Assembly (NCBI GenBank): GCA_030323885.1
Contig: CM059194.1
Span: 1,861,889-1,925,888 of the forward strand
Reading direction: 5' to 3'
DNA length: 64,000 nt
Origin: Branchipolynoe longqiensis
Lineage: Eukaryota > Annelida > Polychaeta > Phyllodocida > Polynoidae
Positions 9,600 to 19,200 of the stretch are shown here, piece by piece (positions within the stretch are counted from its first letter, which is position 1; the number at the start of each line of letters is the position of its first letter). A model generated the notes under the pieces. That model was not told the DNA's origin and did not search any database. It saw only the letters and a program-made list of their open reading frames with translations. The position numbers and the translations under genes are program-made.

Positions 9600-10030
9600 G
9601 CCAAATCAAATACTTCCTCCCTCCCACACCTCCCCCCTCACTCTCAGATTAAAGGGGCTGGTTATGGACTGGGCGTGGCCATTGTTCCCACAGCAGATTT
9701 GTTATTACTGTTGCACAGCTTCCCTATTTATGTATGTAGTAACCAAACCTGTAATGGGAGAGAAACCTGAAGTACAATTGTCTTCCATGTTTATTCTTGG
9801 TGAACCGTTGCTCACTGTGCACACTGTCTTCATCCATTTGCTCGCCCCCACGATGACAGGACACTTGCAATGTCAGAACAATATTGGTCTGGATGCCGAG
9901 TTGTCATTTGAACAGCGTTTCTTCTGTAGCTATTTGCCTTACTGTTCTTTTAGTTGTCCTTGAAAGACAATAAAATATTGAACAAATAACTGCGTGAATA
10001 ATTCAAAACTCGCCTGACGCTTGGTACTGT
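9600..10030 (+). other. Unique stretch with a polyadenylation signal
   Basis: Sequence without recognisable repeats. A weak open frame (9577-9963) shows no known domain and starts in a G homopolymer, so I do not call it a gene. AATAAA at 9970 follows 'gaaagac'. This could be the 3' end of a transcript whose body lies elsewhere or is not recognisable. Confidence 0.3.
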
Positions 10031-10205
10031 TAGGATACACTAATGATTGATGTGTCAGGATACTGCCAAGCATTGCTAGGATAGACCAATGACTGATGTA
10101 AAGATAATGCTAAACATTACTAGGATACACCCATGACTGATGTGTCAGGATAATGCTAAAGATTGTTAGGATACACCAATGACTGATGTGTCAGGATAAT
10201 GCTAA
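10030..10205 (+). repeat. Short tandem repeat of about 46 bp
   Basis: Three to four diverged copies of 'ggatacaccaatgactgatg' followed by 'tgtcaggataatgctaa'. Part of the unit resembles the 'gtgtcaggataatgtgactg' segment of the tRNA-SINE, so it may have grown from a SINE fragment. Confidence 0.8.
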
Positions 10206-10499
10206 CTGAGTGAGTGGGATATTGTGGTCATCGTGCTGGTGTTACGATATCAAAGCTGGGCAGAACTGTGAAGCGAACAAGATGCGAGATCCATCCTCAT
10301 ATGAGTAAGGCCCTTATATTGCTAGGGCGGAAACCCCCCCACAGTGACATAGTTGTATGCGCAGTGCTGATGATGCCCCCGATATGTTATAACCTGGTCT
10401 GTGATTCTTAATTCCTTCCAAATCAGCATAAATAATTGCCAATTATGGGCAATTACCTGTACCCCGTGTAGAGACATTACCGACAACACCACTATCTGC

Positions 10500-10870
10500 T
10501 ACCCCCACCCCCACCACACCCCCACCCTCAAGCCTCACTCCCACTCCCACCCCCATCCCCACCCCCATTCCAGCTCGACCCCACCCTACCTCCTATTCCC
10601 CTACCCTCTAACCCCCCACCCCTACCCCCACCCTCCAAGTCCCCACCCCTACCCCCACCCCATACCCGACCCCCACCCCCACCTCGACCCCACCCCACCC
10701 ACCTCACCTACTCTCCAACCCTATCCCCCACCCCCACCCCCACCCCATTATCGTGGTTCCCTGTGGATCCCGTTCCATGTGAGCGCTTTCTAATTCCCCC
10801 CCCCCCCCCCCCACACCCCCCCCCCCCCACCAGCAGCCCCCCACTCAGCTCCTCCCCCACCCATCACCCC
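10500..10870 (+). repeat. CCCCACCC polypyrimidine tract with C homopolymers
   Basis: Irregular (C3-5A/T)n run including C homopolymers around 10797-10829. The proline/histidine-rich open frame through it is an artefact. Confidence 0.93.
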
Positions 10871-10919
10871 CACCATGGCATGTATCATCTCACGGCCGCA
10901 CCTTGCACGTATCAGCGAC

Positions 10920-11112
10920 GATCTCTGATAATGCGACTGAGTGTGCACTGTCACAAGTCAGTACGCGTCCTGATATGACCTTAGATGTTGACGGGACCTA
11001 AAACCCCAACAACCAACCAACTATAAAGTCACCATGAGTGCCACAACTCGGTGCCCATCCTGATATGACCTTAGATGTTGCCGGGACGTAAAACTCCAAC
11101 AACCGACCATGT
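10920..11112 (+). repeat. Two tRNA-SINE tails in tandem
   Basis: 'catcctgatatgaccttag' followed by 'gatgttgccgggacgtaaaa' occurs twice (near 10966 and 11062), each preceded by the SINE body segment. This suggests two 5'-truncated or tandem copies. Confidence 0.8.
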
Positions 11113-11597
11113 GGATATATGGTGTCATGCCTGACAACATGCACTGGGCCCAGCCTGGAGGAGAGTGGCCTGGCCGCAGTGATACATCAGGATCATCTCC
11201 AGTAGCTGGAACTGCGAGTTATGTCGGTTACGAGCTGTCAAATTGCGATTCGGGGAAGTGAAAGCTGTTCGAGTCCATCCATGGATTCTTGTCCTTTTTT
11301 AAAACGGGCTTTGTCACATAAATAATACACCAGCAGTTTGGTATTGTTCTGCCAATCTCCTCGAGGTAGAAAAAATAACAATAACCACAAATTTAAAAGA
11401 GGGAGAGTGAGTGCGGAGTGCTCATTGTTAGCAGCTTTATAGGGCTGCCTTACTGGGAAACAAAGCTACCAGCACTATGCAATATCCCATTCAGTCCCTA
11501 GTTTGTATGTGGTCCTACTATTACTGATGCAAGGCAGAATGACTGACAATGACTGACAATGACTGACAATGACAATGACAATGACTTAATGACATGA
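11113..11597. other. No gene or repeat recognised
   Basis: Mixed unique-looking sequence. Only a short (actgacaatg)n tract at 11531-11590 stands out. Confidence 0.5.
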
Positions 11598-11695
11598 TTG
11601 CTTGATTTACTGGTTGGATGGTTGTTGGGAGTTTCACGTCCTGGCAATATTTAAGGTCATACCAGGACGGCTTTCTTTCTGTGTGGCAGATTCTG
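11598..11695 (-). repeat. tRNA-SINE tail fragment
   Basis: Reverse complement carries 'ggtatgaccttaaatattgc' followed by 'caggacgtgaaactcc', the 3' end of the SINE family. Confidence 0.75.
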
Positions 11696-11943
11696 AACAC
11701 GGGCCGAATCAAATGAATGACTTAACAATTTGTAATTGTCGCGAGACATAGCCTGGTGCTAGGATATTGCAAGGAGCAGTCGAATGATGAAGTCCAATTA
11801 TCGACTATTGGAATTTCCCCCAGCTTAATGAATGAATGTAACGAAGGACAACAACTAGTCTTTTTCTTGTTAGAAGTGAAGGGTTCAGGTGGAAAAAAAC
11901 AACAAATCCATCTTAGTTGTTCTCTGCAAAATATAAATTATTG

Positions 11944-12236
11944 TGGTGCTTTACAAGTCTGAAGGTGTGGGTCATCCGATCGATCCTGCTCAGTGGGCAC
12001 ATTTGCAGTTTGGGCTATTTTATGTTCCAACCAGTGGTCCATCAAAGGCTGTGGTATGTGCTGTCCTGTCTGTGGGAAAGCGCATATAAAATACCCCTTG
12101 CTGTTTATCAGAAAGCATAGCACAGCAGGTTTCCTCCAAAGAAATAAGTCAGAATGATGATATGTTTGACATCCAATAGCCGATGATAAAAATCAATGTG
12201 TCGTTAAATAAATCATCGTTAAATAAAACAAACTTT
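11944..12236 (+). repeat. Molluscan tRNA-derived SINE (copy 2, 5'-truncated)
   Basis: Matches copy 1 from 'gaaggtgtgggtcatccgat' through 'ccatcaaaggctgtggtatg' to 'atagccgatgataaaaatca' and an A-rich end. The tRNA head is missing. Just upstream (11877) lies one end of the 'tgaagggttcaggtg' inverted-repeat family. Confidence 0.85.
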
Positions 12237-12428
12237 TTTTACAGGTAAAGTCGATCAATTTCATATTGGGTAATGCGTTGAAATAGGGGATATGTTGCTT
12301 TCTGCCAAGACCAAATTTGAGAATTGGAATGATGGCAGCTTCAGCTCCAACCTGATCGTCAGGGCTTCATTTCTCAGAATCGTGTTTGTCGCTTTATGTG
12401 CCTGAACTCGTCAAGTGTTTACCTGTGG

Positions 12429-12695
12429 GTTTTGAAGTAACTTTTATTTTAAGTGCCTAACTTTTGAGATATTTGAAGGGCAAACATGTAAAATTAATGG
12501 CGCCAAGCACGCCAAAACTCTGTCACAATAGGCTTCTGCAGCAACAGACTCCTATTAAATTGACTGAGTATTTCTTTCTATGTGGCGACAAATGTTTAAT
12601 ATGTGCATCGGTATCTAAATCAGATATGTAGAATAAAATCTGAAAATTGTTTTGGTTTTGAAAATGTGATGCTTCATCGGAATATGCAACTTTAA
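12429..12695 (+). mobile_element. MITE family A copy, left end truncated
   Basis: Shares with 31245-31599 the core 'gagatatttgaag', 'cacgccaaaactctg' and 'gatgcttcatcggaatatgc'. It ends in the inverted-repeat terminus 'atatgcaactttaa'. Confidence 0.75.
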
Positions 12696-12745
12696 TGATT
12701 GCATCAATAGCAATGTTCTATATATATATATAATATAAAAATATA

Positions 12746-12990
12746 TGAAGAGTTCAGGTGAAAAACCATGTAGACGCCAATCCATAAATGTGGTTTAAAT
12801 TAAAGATTTTTCCCGGAAAATAATTTTAATTCTCACTAATTCCACTTTTCATATGATCATATTGTTATGGAGCAATGAAGAAAAAAGTATAACTATTTTA
12901 AAAAAACAACACTTTTTGTAGGTTTGATTCCATTGTTTATCTCCATCTTTTTGGATCGGCGTTTACGTGGTTTTGCATCTGAGGTCTTCA
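12746..12990. mobile_element. MITE family B copy (245 bp)
   Basis: Terminal inverted repeats: left 'tgaagagttcaggtgaaaaa', right ending 'ttttgcatctgaggtcttca'. The interior 'taattttaattctcacta' and 'gttatggagcaatga' is shared with 13583-14175 and 33129-33375. Flanked by TAT on both sides. Confidence 0.85.
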
Positions 12991-13095
12991 TTATGTAAAT
13001 ACAAACGTAAAGATTAATATTCTTTTACCTTTTGTAATATTTTCAGAAGAAGAAGAAGAAGAAAGAAGAAAGAAACCCAATCAACCCCATCAACC

Positions 13096-13110
13096 AACAG
13101 CTGACTATAT

Positions 13111-13142
<32 letters not shown>

Positions 13143-13143
13143 T
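13096..13143. repeat. (TA)n tract upstream of the zinc-finger gene
   Basis: Alternating TA run ending 128 bases before the start codon of the zinc-finger gene. It is immediately followed by an abrupt switch to CpG-rich DNA. Confidence 0.85.
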
Positions 13144-13144
13144 A

Positions 13145-13270
13145 TGCGCCGACACAACCTCTGCGACATAGCGATGTCCTTCCAATGGCGTCCGGCGCTG
13201 CCCGGTGGCGCCACCTGGCGGAATACGGCCGCACTAACCCGCAGCATCCGCAGCGTCGCCATGTGGTGAT
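13145..13270 (+). promoter_or_regulatory. CpG-rich promoter/5' UTR region of the zinc-finger gene
   Basis: A sharp GC- and CpG-rich island begins at 13145 ('cgccgacacaacctctgcga') and continues through exon 1 in otherwise AT-rich DNA. This is the usual look of an animal housekeeping or regulatory promoter. An in-frame stop (taa at 13235) lies upstream of the ATG at 13271 with no Met between. No TATA placement is claimed. Confidence 0.5.
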
Positions 13271-16200
13271 ATGGCCGAAGATGTGACGCCGGGATCGCCA
13301 GCTCACCAGCACCACCTCTATCAGCAGAGTTCCCTCACCCGCCGCCAGGAGGAGGGAGTCCTCCAGTGGCCTTCTCCAGCACCCCACACCCCGCCCCGCC
13401 CCCTGCCCGTGGTGCAGAATCCACAACTCCAGGAAGACCGCCACCACCACCACCACCGTCAGAACCCTCACAATCCACTGCCACCACCAGAGGCCGCCGC
13501 TGCTGCGTCGGACGCTTCTACCCCTTGTGAGTGAGACTTTGTTTTTGTTTTTAATTTTGTAAAATATTTTTTATTCTTTACATGAGGAATTCAGGCACAA
13601 AACACTGTAAACGGCAATCCCACGTTTTTAAATAAAAAAAACAATTCTGTTTACCATTAGGTAATTTTAATTCTCACTAATTCCATTTTGCCTTCTTTAT
13701 AGGAAGGTTCACACGCAAAACACTGTAAATGGCAATCCAAAAAATGTAATTAAAATAAAAGAGTTGTGTACATGAAGGTAATTTTAATTCTCACTAATTC
13801 CATTTTACATTCTTTATATGAAGAGTTCACGCGCAAAACCCTGTAAATGGCAATCCAAAAAATGTAATTAAAATAAAAGATTTGTTGACATGAAGGTAAT
13901 TTTAATTCTCACTAATTCCATTTTACATTCTTTATATGAAGAGTTCATGCACAAAACCCTGTAAATGGCAATCCAAAAAATGTAATTAAAATAAAAGATT
14001 GTTAGCTGAAGGTAATTTTAATTCACACTACTTCATTTTGCTTGTGACAAACTGGCTATGGAGCAATGCATAATGAAATAGGAATATATCAAAATTAACC
14101 TGTTGAAGGTTCAACGACAATGTTTATCTAAATTTTTAGGTTGGTGTTTACAGGGTTTTGCGCCTGAACTCCTGATATGTGTTTTTGTTGTGCTTTAGTT
14201 GATTAAACAGGGGGAATCTGAATCTTGGACAAAAGTTGGTCTTCCTCATTCAATAGTTACTTTCGCAGTGCTGTCTCTGAGACAGGCTGCTGAACAACGC
14301 ATTAGAGAAAGTGGCGAACTGCTGGGTAAAGGAAATCTGCACATAAGTTCTTAATTTAGGAAGCAAAGTGTGTTCTTCAGAATATACGAGTCAGCCTCAC
14401 GAAAACGGGCCAATCAGTGGTCAAGTGAAGATGTCGGCATCGCAATTCTTAAAAGTGTAGTGCATTTCTTTGTTTCATATTAAATTATCCTAGAAACAAA
14501 TATGGTTGTTGTATTTTCTCGACCTTTACATTCAGTACAAATTCAAGGACTTTCCAACATCTCTGTCAATGCTAAACTATAATTATACCGATCGACGCCG
14601 ACATCCACTGATCGATGCCGACAACTTTATAACAGATGTCGGCATCACAATTCTTAAAGTCTTGTGCATTTCTTTGTTCTATATTAAATTATCCTAGAAA
14701 CAAATCAGGTTGTTGTATTTTCTGGACCTTTACATTCAGGATAAATTTCAAGACTTTCCAACACCTCTGTCAATGGTAAATTATAATTGTACCGATCGAC
14801 GCTGACATCCATGCTCGACGCCGACAACTTCCACCAATTGGCCTCTTTTCGTGATCCTAACCCATACATTTTCATATTCACCCGCTACCGGGCACGGTGG
14901 CCAAATTGGTGGAGCACGGGCCTCACGTGCGGGAGATCGAGAGCTTGGTTCCCGGTCGAGTCAAACCGATGACTTATAAAATTGATTCTTGTCACTATCT
15001 AGCCTGGTGCTCGGCATTAGTAGGTTAGGGCAAGGACTGGTTAGCTCAGTGTCAGGATGATGTGCGAGAAGGAAGAACAGAGGCGGAGGTGGGAAACTGA
15101 GGCGTTTATTGTGACGCCTCGGGCAATATACAAACAGTATGAAAGAAGATAACAAAACATATGAGAAGAGTAAGGTAAAAATCAAGCAGGGCAACAGAGG
15201 GGCTCATGAGGAGCAACAGTCTCGTGAGGAGCAGTAAGTGAGGGGCTCATGAGGAGCAGAAGATAGAATATAGGAGGGGCTCATAAGGAGCAATGTGAGA
15301 GTTCTGGTAGAGGGGGGGGCCGAGGAGCCCTCCGCCGCAGACGGGGGGAGGGTAGAGGAGTGAAAGTTGGGTGGGTGGGTGGAGGAGAAAGGGCTGAGAG
15401 CTGGAAGGCGGCAGGAGGGCGAGTGCCTGAGGGAGGCCGGCGGGCGGCCTTCCTTAGAAGGAGAAAGTGAGGCAATGGCAGCGAGAGGCGTGATCGCTCA
15501 GGGGCCGGGGGGAGGTCGAGGGTGGCAGCGAGTGTCGCGCGAGTCGCGGAGAACATTTTTTTTATGAAAGCCGGGAGGGGGGGGAGTCGCTCTCCCTTCC
15601 CTCGCATCAAACGAAATGCTTTGCATTACGACCAATGCGCGAGAAGGAAGAACAGAGGCGGAGGTGGGAAACTGAGGCGTTTATTGAGACGCCTCGGGCA
15701 AATACAGAGAACAGTGATAAGGAACAAAAACATATGAGAAGTGTAGGTTAAAATCAAAGCAGGATACAGAGGGGGCTCATGAGGGAGCAACAGTCTCGTG
15801 AGGAGCAGTAAGTGAGGGGCTCATGAGGAGCAGAAGATACAATACAGGAGGGGCTCATAAGGAGCAATGTCAGAGTTCTGGTAGAGGGGGGGCCGAGGAG
15901 CCCTCCACCAAAGAGTAAGGAGAGGGCTCGAGGCACGCCCGAGGCGAAGGCGCGGGGCGCCCGAGGCGGGGGCCCGGATAGGCAGGCCTGGTTGAGAGGA
16001 GGGTCCGGGGCCTACGTGGAGGGGGAGCGGGCGGCCAAAAAAGGGGAGGCCCGCTCCTGAGGCCTGGGGGAGGAGGTCCGGCGAGGGTCGAGCAGGGGGG
16101 CAGCGAACTCCTCCGGGCTGGGCTGGGTGGGAGTCGGGGTCGGGTCGGGCGGCATCAAGAAGGCGGTGCCGTGGAGGTCGGTGGCGTGAAGGTCGGTGGC

Positions 16201-19200
16201 TGGGCTGTCTGGGGGGGGTCTCTCGTGAGGCTGGGCTGAGTCGTCTGAGGTGTGAGGTGCGAGGTGATGATCCTCGGCTTCGTCTGGGCGGCGTTTCGAT
16301 CGGTGTTCGCTGGGAGGCCGTCGGTGGGCGTTGCGGGGCTGTCGGGGATGGTTGGGGTGAGGCGCCGGGCTAGGCCCCCCGGGCCAGCCGGGGGGAGGCC
16401 GGCGGATCAAAAATACGCCGGCCAGCTGGGGGGAGGCCGGCGGATCAAAAATCCGCCGAGGCGGCGGGGGTCTGGCGCTCACGGGCTTGCTTGGTGCGGC
16501 ATCCAGCCTCGCTGTGCATTGTTAATATGCGCCGCACGTTGGCGCAATACGCACAGACGTGCCGGCGCCTGTCTCCCACCTCGCCGTGAGCCTCTCCGAG
16601 GGGTGCCCGATCGCACGAGGTGGGATCGCGGTTCCAAGCGGAGCAGGGAGCCCCGTGAGCGTGCCTATCGTAGGCGGTGCGGGTGTCTACTTGCTGCCGG
16701 GGCAGGTGTGCGCCTCGGGCCCCCTCGTCGCCTCGGGGAGGTGGTGTTGCCGGGGTGGTGGGCGTGGTGAGGGAGTCGACCCTGAGCGCGTTGAGGGCCA
16801 CAGGGTCATGCCACCCCTGGGGGAGCCTTCCGTCCGCGATCCAGGAAAAGATGGTCTCCGAGTACCGGCGGACGGTCGGCCAGGGGTGGATGAGGATGTC
16901 TCTCATGAGGGTGAGGTGGTGTTGGTGTAGACCCTGGAGGGAGTGATCCGGGAAGGATGGGTGGTTGACCATGGAGAGGAGGGCGAGGCTGTACTCGTCC
17001 TTGGTTGCTTCTCCGAGCTTCACCGCCTTGCGCCCCGGCCCCCTCTCCACGAGGTCGCAAGGGAAGAGGTAATCGGCTGGGATCCCTCGGCGGCGCACGG
17101 TGTGCCGCGCCTCGGCGGATGCGAGGATCTCGCGGACCGCGTCAGCCGCGGATGCCGGGCTGTACTCCTCGGGATCCTGACGGTAGGTGGGCGGTGGGGC
17201 TGAGCTGGCGTGGGCGCGGGTGTAGCCCTGGCAGTGCAGGTGCGGGCCTTCGGGCTGAGTCGCTTGAGGTGGAGGCGGCGGCCGGCTCCCGGCGGCGGCG
17301 TACGCCCGAGGCGCCGGGACGTGGTGGAGGCTGCAGGCGGGCTCCCGCCTCGGCGTGGGCGGGGGGCTCCGCGTGGCCCCTTGGGCTTCCCCCCTCTCGT
17401 CCAGGTCTCTGTCCATGCGTCTGGTGAGGCGGGTGATGGCCTCGATGAGGAGGGCCGTCTCGCTGCTGGGCTGGCCCGAGGGTGCTGCGGGGGAGGTCGG
17501 CGCCGTACAGGGGACGGGGCTCCCCGGGGAGCCCGAGGAGGGTCCTGGCGTGGCCATCCCGGACGTCTTGGAGCTTCTCCGACTCTTCCCTTTGCCGCGG
17601 CCGGGCATGGTGTAGGGTCGGCAGAGGAGCAGCGGTCCGAGGTGGAGTAGAGCCAAAGAAGGAGAAAGGGCTGAGAGCTGGAAGGCGGCAGGAGGGCGAG
17701 TGCCTGAGGGACGCCGGCGGGCGGCCTTATAATGGAGAAAGTGAGCAGTCGCAGGAGAGGCGTGAATGCTCAGGGCCGGGGGAGGGCGAGGGTGAGCAGC
17801 GGGCGTCGCGCGAGGCGCGAATGCCGGGTGAAAGCCCGGGAGAGGGGGGGGGGGGGAGTCGCTCTGCCTTCCCTCGCATCAAACGAAATGCTTCGCATTA
17901 CGACCAATGTGAGTGGGATATCAGGCAGTGGGGCAGCACTATAAAGTCACCATGAGTGCCTGTCATGATATCACCTTAGATGTTGCCAGGACGTAAACTC
18001 CGACAACCACCCAACAAAGCATACTCTGATGAAAACATCAAATTTTCAAAACCAAAACAATTATCTAGATTTGATTCTACACATCTAACTTAGATACGTC
18101 TGCACTTATTACACATCTGTTGCTGCATAGAAGGGACTAACTACTACGTCAATTCAAAAGAAGCGGTTACTGCAGAAGCCTATGGGGTGCATGCCAAAAC
18201 TAATTTCACATGTTTGTATTTCAAATATCTAAAATAATTACCCATTGAAAATAAAAGTTACTTCAAGCTAAAGTAAGGTAGATTATAACAATCAAAATAA
18301 TATCCAGTAAAACCTGACCATGGGACCGACATTAAATGATCCATTTAGGGAGGTGGTCAGCTTAGGGAGTTTTTTTTTTATCGTTACAATGGTATTGTAT
18401 GGGCGATCATTTGGGACCCAAATAAATCGATCTATCGAGGTGGTCGGTTAGAAAGGTTTTACTGTACTTAAGTGAGAAAAATGACAAACTAAAAATCATC
18501 GAACTAGTTCTATGCAACTTTAAAAAAAACAGCAAAAAAAGAATGCGCAATAAAACTAATTCAATCTTTACTCTTGCAGATCCACAAGGAAGCAACGTAC
18601 CGCTCGAAGGTGAACAGGAAATTAACCTGAGTCCAGTTTACGAACACCCTCACTCGCTGCATGGGCCGCCAATAGCCCGCACCTACCACTGCAGCCAGTG
18701 CTTCAAGTCAACCGACAGCCCTCGTGAACACCTCCACCACCTCGTGAAGGAGCATGGGCTCGACTTGGCCATCTACGAGTGCACTTTGTGTGATTACGCC
18801 ACCAAGTACAAGCAGAAGCTTGCCCACCACCACAGCAGCTATCACCACAGCACAAGCCACAGTGCGAATGCCACTTTGGTGTTGGAGAAAACGCTGAGGA
18901 CATCACCGCGCTGTACTCCGTACGACATGTTGGGTTCGTCCGCAGTGGAAGATGATGGGTACGGATACAGTCGCCGGTTCACAGTCGGAGTAGATGACAA
19001 GCGAAGCACTCCCTTCGACATTGATAGGCAGCGCATGAAGGATGTCAACGAGAATGTCAAGTGGCAGTATTATGACCGGAAGTCAACTGAGCCAGAATTG
19101 ATCTGCATGGAAAAAATGGATGTGGCGAAGCACAGTGCCACAATGGCGAATAACGAAGACCAGGATCTTCTCTGTAATGAGTCGGTCGCCAATGACTCAG

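Larger units (their letters stand above)
15064..17909 (-). mobile_element. Second Ngaro-like element, GC-rich, gag-only deletion form
   Basis: On the - strand the layout is A1 (17908-17661), gag, the start of ORF2, B1 (15906-15639), A2 (15638-15384), a 50-nt spacer and B2 (15333-15064). This is the same split-direct-repeat architecture as 889-7544, with B1 and A2 abutting. RT, RNase H and recombinase are absent: ORF2 stops at 16012 and B1 begins about 105 bases later. By eye roughly 70% GC, in sharp contrast to the surroundings. A1 and A2 differ by many substitutions and indels, so it is older than the first element. It is presumably non-autonomous. Its A/B repeats are not obviously similar to those of the first element, so a different family partner would be needed. 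Confidence 0.85.
14887..18015 (+). mobile_element. tRNA-SINE split by the second Ngaro element
   Basis: The left part (14887-15063) has the tRNA-like head 'gggcacggtggccaaattgg', the B-box region 'ggttcccggtcgagtcaaac' and the body up to 'gtgtcaggatgatgtg'. The right part (17909-18015) resumes with 'gtgagtgggatatcagg' and runs to the tail 'gatgttgccaggacgtaaac'. Rejoining the two gives the normal SINE order seen at 28495-28740. Confidence 0.88.

Noticed and set aside
10401..10978. Pro/His-rich frame
   Set aside because: C-rich simple sequence with homopolymer runs that change phase.
16252..17650. Many long + strand frames opposite the GC-rich gag
   Set aside because: High GC removes stop codons on both strands; the - strand frame has the conserved gag motifs.
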